DNA of 64,000 nt from Streptosporangium amethystogenes (GTDB lineage Bacteria > Actinomycetota > Actinomycetes > Streptosporangiales > Streptosporangiaceae), in the NCBI RefSeq assembly GCF_000721075.1, contig NZ_JOEQ01000013.1, forward strand, positions 62,001-126,000, given 5' to 3'. Numbering within the stretch: position 1 is the stretch's first letter; every line of letters starts with the position of its first letter. Position numbers and translations under genes: made by a program. This document shows, one piece after another, positions 9,375-17,972 of the stretch. Under the pieces are notes generated by a model. The model saw nothing but the letters and a program-made list of their open reading frames with translations. It was not told the DNA's origin and made no database searches.

Positions 9375-10763
9375 CTAGGTGAGAAAGTTCTTCAGCTCGA
9401 ACACGAGCTTGCGGATGTGGCCGGAGATCACCGGCGTGCCCAGGTCCTTGAGCCGCTGGCGGAACCACGGATTGACGCTCTGCTGGCCGCCGCTGCTCAC
9501 CGAACCCACCGGGATGAGCCGGACGCCGGAGCGGTGCAGCGCCTCCAGCCCGGCGAAGACGGCCTCGCACTGCCATTCGTAGAAATCCGAGATCCACACG
9601 ACCACGGTGTTGCGCGGGTCGGAGACCTTCGGCTGTGCCAGGGTCAGCGCGGCCGTGCCGTCGGTGCCGCCACCCAGCTGGGTCCGGAGCAGCACCTCGA
9701 ACGGATCGTTCACCCACGAGGTGAGGTCGAGCGCGCGGGTGTCGTAGGCGATCAGATGCACGTCCACCTTGGGCAGCCCCGCGAAGATCGACGCCAGGAT
9801 GGTGCAGTTGACCATCGCGTCGACCATCGACCCCGACTGGTCGACGACCACGATCATCCGAGCCGGCGTGGTGCGCCTGGCGGTGCGCCGGTAGTAGAGC
9901 CGGTCGACGTAGAGCCGCTGGTCCTCGGGGTTCCAGTTGACGAGGTTCTTCCAGATCGTGCGCTCGACGTCGAGGTTGCGAAAGACCCGCTTGGGCGGCA
10001 CCGAGCGGTCGATGGCGCCCACGCTGGTCTTCTCGACCTGCGTGCGCAGCACCTCGGCGACCTCGTCGACGAACCTGCGGATCAGCGCCTTGGCGTTGGC
10101 CAGCGCCACCCCCGACAGGTTGGCCTTGTCACGCAGCAACTGCTCGATGAGCGACATGCTCGGCGTGAGCTGCCTGGCCAGCGCCGGGTCGGCCAGAACC
10201 TCACGCAACCGCATGCGGCTGACCAGGTCGGCCTCCAGTCCCGCCAGCACCGAGGCCAGCTCACGGTCACCCGCGCCGCCGCCCCCACCGCCGCCCGCGC
10301 CGGCCGCACCACCACTCGTACCGCCGGCCTGGCGGCCGTCCTCGCAGCCCAGGGCCTGCTTGAACCAGCCGGCGTCCTGCTGCCAGGCCGCGAGCCGGGT
10401 CGCGGTGACCTCACCCGCCCCGGTGGCGAAGACGTTGAGCAGCAGCTTCGACACCAGAGCCGCCCTGCGCACCTGCTGGCCGGCCTCCTGCTCACCCGGC
10501 CGCTCACCCGGTTGCTCCCCCGGCGCGAGCAGGTCCCGGAACTCCGCGGCCAGCTCGGGAAAACGCTGCACCAGGGTGTCCACGGACACCGAGGGGTCGA
10601 GCAACGCCGCGGGCAGCCCGAGATCGTCGACGATGGCCACACTGGCGCTCTCCAGCGCGGGCTGCTCGTCGCTGTCGAAGAGACGGGCGAGCAGCCGCCA
10701 GTAGAGCACCTGGCGCCGGTTCTGCTCGGCGCTCGCCGTGCTGTTCTCGCTGTGCCGGTTCAT
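9375..10763 (-). CDS. von Willebrand factor A domain protein (YehP-like)
   Basis: A 462-residue protein with a helical N-terminal half, a glycine-rich linker (about residues 150-167) and a C-terminal vWA domain. The metal-ion-dependent adhesion site is intact: VVVDQSGSM (DxSxS), then GGGTDGT and VVWISDF for the Thr and Asp ligands. Cytoplasmic vWA proteins coded next to MoxR ATPases bind the ATPase and a client protein through this metal site. The ATG overlaps the stop of the upstream gene (ATGA), so the two are translationally coupled. It is the YehP counterpart of the operon. Confidence 0.88.
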   Translation of the reverse strand: MNRHSENSTASAEQNRRQVLYWRLLARLFDSDEQPALESASVAIVDDLGLPAALLDPSVSVDTLVQRFPELAAEFRDLLAPGEQPGERPGEQEAGQQVRRAALVSKLLLNVFATGAGEVTATRLAAWQQDAGWFKQALGCEDGRQAGGTSGGAAGAGGGGGGGAGDRELASVLAGLEADLVSRMRLREVLADPALARQLTPSMSLIEQLLRDKANLSGVALANAKALIRRFVDEVAEVLRTQVEKTSVGAIDRSVPPKRVFRNLDVERTIWKNLVNWNPEDQRLYVDRLYYRRTARRTTPARMIVVVDQSGSMVDAMVNCTILASIFAGLPKVDVHLIAYDTRALDLTSWVNDPFEVLLRTQLGGGTDGTAALTLAQPKVSDPRNTVVVWISDFYEWQCEAVFAGLEALHRSGVRLIPVGSVSSGGQQSVNPWFRQRLKDLGTPVISGHIRKLVFELKNFLT

Positions 10764-12157
10764 CGTCTCAGCAACCGTCCGGCTCGTTCGCGCAGCACGG
10801 CGACCGCGTCCCCCGCCCTGGCCTCGGCCTTGACCACCTTGGGGTCGGTGGGTCCCATCGCCCAGTCACCGGTGTGCGCCTCGATCGTCTCGCTCTTGAC
10901 CTTGGCCCGCACCGCGAGCGGCTGCAGCAACCAGCCGCCGCCGTCCCAGCGCATCAGCCCGATGCACTCCGAGGATCCGGCCACCAGTTTCGGCGTGAGC
11001 GGGCCGCAGGCGGGCAGCCCGTCGGTGTCGACGGCGAGCACGACGCCGCCCAGGTCGAACGAGCCGTCACGGGTGACCTTGTAGTCCGCCACCAGCACCG
11101 GCTCGGCGATGAGCACCGGGTGGCGGTCCAGGGGCGGCGCGGCCGGCGCGAGCGCCCCGGCGAGGGAGACCCTGGCCACCGCGAAGGCGTCGACCGGCGC
11201 ACCGGCCCGCGCCCGATCGTCGTCCCACACCAGGTCACCACTGGCCAGCACGGGCATGTCGGTGATCTCCAGGCTGCGCCGTCCGGCGAGCGCGCTCAGC
11301 AACCGGGGATGGCGGTGCGGCAGCTTCCAGACGGCGGGGCCGACGATGGTGTCCACCTTGGCGGCGGCCACGCTGGTGCGCACCAGCCGGGCCCGGCCGC
11401 CGCCGGCGGGCTCCAGCACGCCGTGCACCTGCAGCTGTACGGCGGTGGCGTGCTCGTGCACGTCGACACCGAGGATCAGCAGCCGCCCCGACAGGCGCTC
11501 GGCCGCGACGCGCTCGCCGCTCTGGCCGCCCGCCCTGGCCAGCAGCAGGGCCCGGGTCCACAGATCGGCCCAGCGCCGTACGGGCAGACGCTCCATCGTG
11601 CCGATCGGGCAGCAGGCGCGCAGCTCGGCCGCCAGGCCGTCGAGCAGCACCGCCGGCCTGCGCTGCTCCGGCACGGCCAGCAGCGCCTCGACGGTCTGGT
11701 CCGAGGCCGAGACGAGGTCGTGGTCGACGCCGCGCCAGCCGGTGATGGCCAGCTCGCACAGCCAGGACCGGGCGGCGCCGAGCAGGTTGCCCGCGCCGTC
11801 CGCCTCGGGCTGCGCCGCCTGCCACGCGGCGCGTTCGCGCCCCAGCGCCGCGTCCAGCTCGGCCAGCAGAGCGTCGTGTACGGCGCCCAGCAGCGCGGTC
11901 CGGCCGCCTGCCAGCATCGTCAGATGCTCCTCGGCGATCGAGCCGGAGACGACCTTGACCGCGGCCTCCGCCGCCCCCTCGCCGATCGGGGTGAGCGCGA
12001 AGGCGCCGGCCAGGGCGGTCAGCGCGGCGGCGTGCTGCTCGGAGAGCCGGGCCAGCCCGTGCACCAGGGCCTCGTCGAAGCCGGTCACCAGCTCCAGCGC
12101 CTCCTCAACGCCGGCCGGCTCGCCGTCCCGCAGCCGGGTCAGCTGTGCGGCGAGCAT
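10760..12157 (-). CDS. Uncharacterised component of the MoxR/vWA operon (possibly DUF5691)
   Basis: A 465-residue protein beginning MLAAQLTRLRDGE. The start is fixed by a TGATG overlap with the upstream SWIM gene. The N-terminal third is alanine-rich and helical, the middle has an ELAITGWRGVDHDL patch, and the C-terminal third is beta-rich with repeated VLIAEPVLVADYKVTRDG-like strands and a tryptophan cluster. I see no catalytic motif or membrane segment. I recall DUF5691 proteins in such clusters but cannot confirm that this is one. It is coupled at both ends (TGATG upstream, ATGA downstream), which implies fixed stoichiometry with its neighbours. Confidence 0.7.
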   Translation of the reverse strand: MLAAQLTRLRDGEPAGVEEALELVTGFDEALVHGLARLSEQHAAALTALAGAFALTPIGEGAAEAAVKVVSGSIAEEHLTMLAGGRTALLGAVHDALLAELDAALGRERAAWQAAQPEADGAGNLLGAARSWLCELAITGWRGVDHDLVSASDQTVEALLAVPEQRRPAVLLDGLAAELRACCPIGTMERLPVRRWADLWTRALLLARAGGQSGERVAAERLSGRLLILGVDVHEHATAVQLQVHGVLEPAGGGRARLVRTSVAAAKVDTIVGPAVWKLPHRHPRLLSALAGRRSLEITDMPVLASGDLVWDDDRARAGAPVDAFAVARVSLAGALAPAAPPLDRHPVLIAEPVLVADYKVTRDGSFDLGGVVLAVDTDGLPACGPLTPKLVAGSSECIGLMRWDGGGWLLQPLAVRAKVKSETIEAHTGDWAMGPTDPKVVKAEARAGDAVAVLRERAGRLLRR

Positions 12158-12663
12158 CAGCGCACCATCCTCGTGGCCGGGAACCAGTGAAGCTCGGGGA
12201 TCGGCATGGTGGTGTCGGGCAGCTCCAGGTAGGCCAGGTGGCGCAGGAAACGGCTGAACACCATGGCCGCGGGGGCGGGACCAAGGCCGCCGCGCAGGCA
12301 GTCGATCAGGTCGGCCCCCTCGGAGACCTCGGCCCGCAGGTAACGGGCCACCCGGTCGAGGCCGTACTGCAGCACGGCCTCGACGGTCAGGGCCCGCAGA
12401 TGCTTGCACGGGGAGGAACCGGACAGGCCGCCGCACGGACGGTTGTTGTTGGTACTGCAGCTGTAGGTGTGGGTGGCCGCGGTGACGGAGGAGACGTAGA
12501 CGCGGCTGATATCCGAGCCGCTCGACACGACGCCCTGCAGCCGGCCGTCCGCCAGCTCGACGAAGGGAACCTTCGCCAGCTTGCGGGGCCGGACCGGCGG
12601 CACCACCGGTACCCTGCCGCACTGCTCCCACACGGCCGTGCCGGCCGGTAAACAGTCGATCAT
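12157..12663 (-). CDS. SWIM-like zinc-finger protein (YehQ-like), first gene of the MoxR/vWA operon
   Basis: A 168-residue protein with one cysteine/histidine cluster, SCSTNNNRPCGG then SSPCKH, which resembles the CxC...CxH pattern of SWIM zinc fingers (DNA- or protein-binding). The ATG at 12663 is chosen so the protein begins MIDCLPAG; an in-frame ATG at 12714 would add 17 residues and cannot be excluded. It heads the leftward operon and is coupled by TGATG to the next gene. The region upstream is shared with the divergent HxlR gene. SWIM proteins accompany YehL/YehP-type genes in many bacteria; function unknown. Confidence 0.72.
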   Translation of the reverse strand: MIDCLPAGTAVWEQCGRVPVVPPVRPRKLAKVPFVELADGRLQGVVSSGSDISRVYVSSVTAATHTYSCSTNNNRPCGGLSGSSPCKHLRALTVEAVLQYGLDRVARYLRAEVSEGADLIDCLRGGLGPAPAAMVFSRFLRHLAYLELPDTTMPIPELHWFPATRMVR

Positions 12664-12910
12664 GAACCGGGAACCTATCCCACCGCTCCGACAGAAATCC
12701 CGCAAAGGAACCACATCCGCGACAGGCCATCCGGCGCCCTGATTCGAAGACCGAACGTCCCCGGGGGATCTCCGGTGGTTACGACGCGGCTGTGGTCATC
12801 GGCCGCCCGTCGTCGACCTTGGGAAGGCTGTGGAGCGCTGGGCCACGAGGGCGTTGGAGCCGCTGTCGGGCCCCCTCATGGGCGGCCGGTCACCGGATAC
12901 CCTGGACGCC

Positions 12911-13291
12911 GTGACAGAGCCACCACTGCGCGCGGACATGTTCGACGAGTTGTGCCCGTCAGACCTCTCCCCCGTCCGGTTCGGCGACAAATGGGCGGGG
13001 ATGATCATTCGCTGCCTTGAGCGGGGGCCCCGCAGATTCTCCGAGCTACGCGTCCCGCTGCGTCGGGTCACCGCGAAGGTGCTCACCCAGTCGCTGAGGT
13101 CACTCGAACGTGACGGGCTGATCCTCCGCACCGCCCACGCCGGCCCCGTCCAGCGGGTCGAGTACGAGTTGACCCCTCTCGGACGCAGCATGCTCGAACC
13201 GATGAACGCGGCCTGCGAGTGGTCGGCGGAACACTGGGACGAGCTGCTGGAGGCCCGCGAGGCAACCACGCCGAACCGGATGGTCCGGTAG
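12911..13291 (+). CDS. HxlR-family transcriptional regulator
   Basis: A 126-residue winged-helix protein. The sequence SPVRFGDKWAGMIIRCLERGPRRFSELRVPLRRVTAKVLTQSLR, with DGLI and YELTPLGRS further on, is the standard HxlR winged helix and wing. HxlR proteins often respond to reactive electrophiles, but no redox Cys pattern is clear here: only the N-terminal Cys (ELCPSD) matches the usual sensing position. The GTG at 12911 gives a normal family length; ATG codons upstream (12830, 12878) would add an extension rich in low-complexity sequence. It is divergent from the MoxR/vWA operon and could regulate it. Confidence 0.8.
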   Translation: MTEPPLRADMFDELCPSDLSPVRFGDKWAGMIIRCLERGPRRFSELRVPLRRVTAKVLTQSLRSLERDGLILRTAHAGPVQRVEYELTPLGRSMLEPMNAACEWSAEHWDELLEAREATTPNRMVR

Positions 13292-13538
13292 CACCTGCCG
13301 GTGACGTCCAGCTGGATCAGCCCCGCGTCGTCCTCCTCCGCTCCCAGACGACCCGGTCCTCGCCGATGAGGGGATTGCCGTAGCATCCGCCGAACATCCA
13401 ACAGATTTGGTTGACCAGCAGAAACGTGGACCTGGGGACCGGTTGGTCATCCTGTGGCGGATGCCGAGGCGGCTTCGGCGTCGTACTCGCGGAACATGCG
13501 CATGCCCGTGGCCGGGGAGCCGATCCGCACGGCAGGCT

Positions 13539-13558
13539 TCCTATACGGATGCATAGTA
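13539..13558. promoter_or_regulatory. TetR operator, distal copy
   Basis: TCCTATACGGATGCATAGTA: CTAT and ATAG arms around an 8-base centre. It matches the copy at 13579 in position and spacing of the arms and starts exactly 40 bp before it, on the same helix face. Confidence 0.7.
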
Positions 13559-13578
13559 TCCTTTTCATTAGGACAATT

Positions 13579-13598
13579 TCCTATGCAAATGAATAGGA
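13579..13598. promoter_or_regulatory. TetR operator overlapping the ribosome site of the tetR gene
   Basis: TCCTATGCAAATGAATAGGA is a perfect 6-bp inverted repeat with an 8-base centre. Its right arm is also the TAGGAG ribosome site of the TetR gene that starts at 13609, so binding should block expression of the tetR-ABC operon directly. Confidence 0.75.
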
Positions 13599-13608
13599 GC
13601 TATGGGCA

Positions 13609-14298
13609 GTGACGACATCAAGACCCGACCCTGAGGACCTGACCGCTCGCGCGCGGATCAGAGACGCGGCCTTGCGGCATTTCGGGGAGCATGGCTTCGA
13701 CAGGGCGACAACCCGGGCGATCGCCGAGACCGCGGGCGTCTCCCCGGGACTGCTGCGCCATCACTTCGGGTCCAAGCAGGCGCTGCGCGAGGCGTGCGAC
13801 GCGCACCTGGTCAAGCTGATCAGCAGGATCAACGAGCAGGCCGTCGCCGACACGACCGCCGGCGGCGTGAACGGCGTGAACTACGTCGCGGCCTCCCTGG
13901 CGGCCCTCGGGCCCTACCAGCGATACCTGGCGCGCGCCCTGACCGAGGGATGGGCCGAGCCGGTGTTCGACGCGATGGTCCAGATGAGCGAGCAGTGGTT
14001 CGCAGGACTCGACGAGCGCCGCTCCGATCCCCCCTTCGCCGACCGCAAGGCCAGGGCGACGGTGGGCACGGCGATGGCCCTGGCCGTCGGAATCCTCCAC
14101 AAGCACGTGTCCCGAGGGCTGGGTGCCGACGTGTCCAGCCAGGAGGGCGCCCACCTGCTCGCCCTGACCCTGCTCGACCTCTACTCCCACCCCTGGCTCA
14201 GCCCGGAAGAGGCCGCCGCCTACCGCGACGCCCTGGACAAGACCCGGGCAGACACCGGAGCCACACTCCGTTCGACCGAGGAGCATCCCGATGAGTGA
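13609..14298 (+). CDS. TetR-family repressor of the ABC exporter operon
   Basis: A 229-residue TetR protein. The N-terminal helix-turn-helix is clear ([41 protein letters not shown]); the C-terminal ligand domain is variable as usual. GTG at 13609 is used because the TAGGAG site precedes it and the ATG just upstream (13602) is out of frame. The stop overlaps the ATP-binding protein gene (ATGA), so regulator and transporter form one operon that the regulator probably controls through the two palindromes just upstream. The inducer is unknown, likely a compound exported by the transporter. Confidence 0.9.
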   Translation: MTTSRPDPEDLTARARIRDAALRHFGEHGFDRATTRAIAETAGVSPGLLRHHFGSKQALREACDAHLVKLISRINEQAVADTTAGGVNGVNYVAASLAALGPYQRYLARALTEGWAEPVFDAMVQMSEQWFAGLDERRSDPPFADRKARATVGTAMALAVGILHKHVSRGLGADVSSQEGAHLLALTLLDLYSHPWLSPEEAAAYRDALDKTRADTGATLRSTEEHPDE

Positions 14299-15214
14299 CG
14301 CGATATCCGTAACAGGCTTAGTCAAGACGTTCGGCTCCACCCACGCACTGGACGGCCTCGATCTCGTCGTGGGCGCCGGCGAGGTGCACGGCTTCCTGGG
14401 GCCGAACGGCGCGGGCAAGAGCACCACGATCCGGATCCTGCTCGGCATGCTTCGCGCCAACGCGGGCACCGCCCGGCTGCTCGGCGGCGATCCGTGGGCC
14501 GACGCGACGGAGTTGCACCGCAGGCTGGCCTATGTACCCGGCGATGTCACGCTGTGGCCCCAGTTGTCCGGCGGCGAGGTGATCGACCTGCTCGGACGGC
14601 TGCGCGGCGGGCTCGACAAGCGGCGCCGCGCCGAGCTGCTGGAGCGCTTCGACCTGGACCCCCGCAAGAAGTGCCGCGCCTACTCCAAGGGCAACCGGCA
14701 GAAGGTCGCCCTGATCGCCGCGCTGGCCTCCGATGTCGAGCTGCTCATTCTCGACGAGCCCACCTCCGGCCTGGACCCCCTGATGGAGGAGGTCTTCCGC
14801 GAGACCATCCGGGAGGAGCAGCGCCGCGGGGACCGTACCGTGCTGCTGTCCAGCCACATCCTGGCCGAGGTCGAAGCACTGTGCGACCGGGTGACCATCA
14901 TCAAGGACGGCCGCACGGTCGAAAGCGGTTCCCTGGCCGGCCTGCGCCATCTCACCCGCACCTCCATCCAGGCCGACCTGGCAGCGCCGACGGAGGAGCT
15001 GGCCGGCCTGCCCGGGGTGCACGACCTGCGCACCGAGGGCAGCCGGGTGTGGTTCGACGTCGACACCACCGACCTGGACGCCGTGCTGCGGCACCTCACC
15101 GACACCGGCGTACGCGCCCTCATCAGCCGGCCCCCCACCCTGGAGGAGCTGTTCCTACAGCACTACGACCGCACCGGCAGGAGCGACGGGCGACACGCAG
15201 GAGCGACACCATGA
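14291..15214 (+). CDS. ABC exporter ATP-binding protein, DrrA-like
   Basis: A 307-residue ATPase. Walker [10 protein letters not shown], a YSKGNRQK signature in place of LSGGQ (typical of DrrA-type antibiotic exporters), Walker [13 protein letters not shown] and the switch His in [13 protein letters not shown] are all present. The C-terminal 80 residues form the DrrA-type extension. It energises the permease encoded just downstream (ATGA overlap), moving a hydrophobic drug or lipid out of the cell. Coupled to the upstream TetR gene as well. Confidence 0.92.
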   Translation: MSDAISVTGLVKTFGSTHALDGLDLVVGAGEVHGFLGPNGAGKSTTIRILLGMLRANAGTARLLGGDPWADATELHRRLAYVPGDVTLWPQLSGGEVIDLLGRLRGGLDKRRRAELLERFDLDPRKKCRAYSKGNRQKVALIAALASDVELLILDEPTSGLDPLMEEVFRETIREEQRRGDRTVLLSSHILAEVEALCDRVTIIKDGRTVESGSLAGLRHLTRTSIQADLAAPTEELAGLPGVHDLRTEGSRVWFDVDTTDLDAVLRHLTDTGVRALISRPPTLEELFLQHYDRTGRSDGRHAGATP

Positions 15215-16806
15215 ACCCTTTCACTGGCACCGGCCACCTGGTCCGCCTGGCGCTGCGCCGCGAACGGGCCATCGCCCCCTGGTGGATCCTGCTGATCGTG
15301 GGCATGAGCCTGGTGATGGTGGCCTACATCAACCGCTACATGGTCACCCAGGAGCTGAAGCTCACCTACCTCGGCATCATCACCAGGACACCCTTCCTCC
15401 ACGCGATCGGCGGCGGCCAGGTGGAACCCCGGCTCGAGGTGCTCGCGACCTGGCGCAGTGGCGGCTTCCTGTACGTGGCCAGCGCGTTCGCCGCCCTGAT
15501 GTCGGTCATCCGGCACACCCGCAGGGAGGAGGACGCGGGCAGGACCGAACTGGTCCGCGCCGCCGTCGTGAGCCGTCGTGCCCCGCTGACCGCCGCCGTG
15601 CTGGTGGCGGCGGGCATCAGCCTGCTCGCCGGGGCACTGACCGCGGCCGCGCTGATCACGGTCGGGCTCCCGCCGATCGGATCGATCGCGTACGGCGCCG
15701 CCATCGCGCTCGCGGGCTGGCTGTTCGGCGGCATCGCCGCGGTCGCTGCCCAGCTCGCCGCCAGCGCCCGCACGGCCACCACGATCGCTCTGTCCGTGCT
15801 CGGCCTCGCCTACGTGATGCGCTTCTCCGGGGACGCCATGGGACAGCCCTGGCTGAAATACCTGTCCCCCATCGGCTGGAGTCACCTCGTGCAGCCGTAC
15901 CAAGACGAGCGATGGTGGCTGGTCGGTGTCGTGTTCGTGGTCGGCGCGGCGCTGCACGCGCTCGCGTGCCGGCTGCTCGACCGCCGTGACCTCGGCGCCG
16001 GCGTGCTGACCGAGCGGCCGGGCCCGGCCACGGCCCCGGAGCTGCGCGGCCCGGTCAGCCTGGCCTGGCGGCTGCACCGCGGCCTGTTCCTGAAGTGGGC
16101 GGTGGGGGTCGGGATCTTCGCGGGGGCCGCGGGCGGGCTGTCCTCGTTGACGAACGATCTGCTCACGCGGCCGAGCATCATGCTCGACACCATCACCACC
16201 ATGATCGGCATGCGATCGCCGTCACTCGCCGCGTACGTCTGGTACCTGATCATGATCATGGCGTACGCCGTCGCGCTCTACCCGGTGCTCATGGTCATCC
16301 GGCTCCGGACGGAGGAGGTCTCGGGCCGCGGGGAGGCGGTGCTGGCCACCCCGCTGACCCGTCTGCGCTGGGCGGGCGGGCACCTGCTCGTGACCGGGCT
16401 CGGCACAGCCGCGCTGATGGCCGTCGCCGGTCTGGTCTTCGGCACGGTGTTCTCGCTGCTCGTCGGCGACCTCGCCGTCGATCTGCCCCGCTTCGTCGCG
16501 GGGGCGCTGACCACCGTGCCCGCGGCGTGGAGCGTGGGGGCGGTTTGCCTGCTCGCGTACGGGCTGGCACCGCGGGCCGGCGTGGCGATCTCCTGGCTGG
16601 CCTGGGTCCTGACCTCCGCACTGGGCCAGATCATCACCCCCTTCTATGGATTCTTCGGCGGTTTCCCCGTGGAGCCGTTCCACTACGTCGCGAACGCGAT
16701 GACCGGGGCGCCGTACGACGCCCGCCCGACCCTCGCGCTCACCGCGGTCACCGCCCTCCTCCTTGCCGGCGGCCTGCTGTCCCTGCGCCGTCGCGACTTC
16801 GGCTGA
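15211..16806 (+). CDS. ABC exporter permease, polyketide-antibiotic type
   Basis: A 531-residue membrane protein with about twelve hydrophobic segments in two similar halves, as in the tetronasin/TnrB-type ABC-2 permeases of actinomycetes that export polyketide antibiotics in one chain. ATG at 15211 ([19 protein letters not shown]) follows the AGGAGC site and overlaps the ATPase stop. Residues 20-45 form the first helix after a positively charged N-terminus; the second half starts near [16 protein letters not shown]. No biosynthetic genes are nearby, so resistance or general detoxification is likely. Confidence 0.88.
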   Translation: MNPFTGTGHLVRLALRRERAIAPWWILLIVGMSLVMVAYINRYMVTQELKLTYLGIITRTPFLHAIGGGQVEPRLEVLATWRSGGFLYVASAFAALMSVIRHTRREEDAGRTELVRAAVVSRRAPLTAAVLVAAGISLLAGALTAAALITVGLPPIGSIAYGAAIALAGWLFGGIAAVAAQLAASARTATTIALSVLGLAYVMRFSGDAMGQPWLKYLSPIGWSHLVQPYQDERWWLVGVVFVVGAALHALACRLLDRRDLGAGVLTERPGPATAPELRGPVSLAWRLHRGLFLKWAVGVGIFAGAAGGLSSLTNDLLTRPSIMLDTITTMIGMRSPSLAAYVWYLIMIMAYAVALYPVLMVIRLRTEEVSGRGEAVLATPLTRLRWAGGHLLVTGLGTAALMAVAGLVFGTVFSLLVGDLAVDLPRFVAGALTTVPAAWSVGAVCLLAYGLAPRAGVAISWLAWVLTSALGQIITPFYGFFGGFPVEPFHYVANAMTGAPYDARPTLALTAVTALLLAGGLLSLRRRDFG

Positions 16807-17174
16807 CCTCCCATGCCGAACCCGGTCGGCATTGGCCGGTCGCGCACCCCTGCGCCTCCGGTCAGTGGCGCACCCGTCCCCCGAACCCGACCACATCGAC
16901 GGGCAGCCGTCGGTCGACCCGTCCCGCTGTGTAGCCGTTGGCCCGACGCCATCCTGCGCGACCACAAGGCCGACCTGGCGCGGCGCGCAGACCGCTCCGG
17001 ACACCCGTGCACGCGACTTCGCAGAACGACAACCGGATTAATGATCTTGGTCTCGGGACCGTTTCAGGGACATGGGTGTGGGAGTCGCCAAGAACGAAAG
17101 ACGCCGGCATGGCTGTGGCCCGCGAGCGGGAGCGTGCTTTTCGCAGCCGCGGTCAAGTCATCACGAGGCCGACG
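16807..17174. other. Gap with a terminator-like hairpin and the degraded 5' side of the MFS gene
   Basis: ATGCCGA-ACCCGG-TCGGCAT at 16813-16832 makes a 7-bp hairpin just after the permease stop and may end the ABC operon. The rest has no start, domain or RNA I can support. The missing N-terminal half of the MFS transporter should have been here, so a deletion is likely. Confidence 0.5.
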
Positions 17175-17938
17175 ATGAGCGACGCGGTGGCCTGGCCGAA
17201 GGTCTACGCCGTCAACCGGGCCGGGACCCACGGCTGGACGACCACGGGCACCCTCGGCTTCTTCGCCGCCGCGGCGGTCCTGCTCATCCAGCGGTGTCAC
17301 CAGGTCGCGATGCTCCCGCCCGGAATCCTGCGGGATCGGTGCAGGTCCGACGCCAACCTCGTCATGTTCCTCATCGGCGCGGGCATGTTCGCCACCCTCT
17401 TCTTTCTCACCCTCCACATGCAGGGGGTGAAGGGGTACGGTCCCATGCGGACCGGACTCGCCTACCTGCCCTTCGCGCTCGGCATCGGGCTGGGGGCGGG
17501 CGGCCTCGGCCCCAGGCTCCTGGCCCGGCTGCCGGAACGGACGGTCATCGTCACCGGCCTGGCCCTGGCCACCGCGGGCATGGTCTGGTTCACCGCCCTC
17601 ACCCCGACCACCGGCCACTTCGCGGTACTGCTGCCCGCCCGGTTCGTCGCGGGCATCGGACTGGGACTGTGTTTGGTCACCGCGACGATCATCGGTGTCC
17701 AGGGCGTCGCCCCCCGCGACACCGGCATCGCCTCCGCGCTGGTCAACACCAGCCGGCGGATCGGCGGAGCTCTCGGCCTCGCCGTCCTGGCGGCCGTCGC
17801 CGCCGCGGGCGCCGAGAACCCCGCGCTCCCGGTTTCCCTGACCGGCGGCTACACCACCGCCCTGCTGGCGGGCGGCGCGCTCTCTACCTGATCGCTCTCC
17901 TGGCCGCCGCCTTCACGACCACCTCACCGGAGCCCTGA
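17175..17938 (+). pseudogene. Broken MFS drug transporter (DHA2/EmrB type)
   Basis: The second half of a 14-helix drug:H+ antiporter. From about 17190 the translation matches the middle and C-terminal part of EmrB/QacA-like proteins (DANLVMFLIGAGMF, MRTGLAYLPFALG, ARFVAGIGLGLCL, GIASALVNTSRRIGGALGL), but the first six or so helices are absent. Near the end the run CTCTCT at 17880-17885 puts a stop straight after (ACC TGA); removing one CT restores ALYLIALLAAAFTTT and a normal end at 17938. So there are two lesions: an N-terminal deletion and a 2-base expansion. The 5' limit is approximate. Confidence 0.8.
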
Positions 17939-17972
17939 TCGAGCGCATGGCGCCGAAGCGGGCCGAAACGGT

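Larger units (their letters stand above)
13292..13608. other. Gap between hxlR and tetR: two operators and possible gene debris
   Basis: The right end (13539-13598) holds two operator-like palindromes. The rest has no convincing gene. Short leftward frames in 13317-13568 give protein-like pieces (for instance WMFGGCYGNPLIGEDRVVW) in different frames, which may be the remains of a decayed gene; I could not name it. Confidence 0.4.

Noticed and set aside
13317..13568. 83-codon minus-strand frame ending VVWERRRTTRG
   Set aside because: Parts look protein-like but no start with a ribosome site or known family is visible, and other frames in the same stretch look equally plausible. Kept only as possible debris in the gap note.
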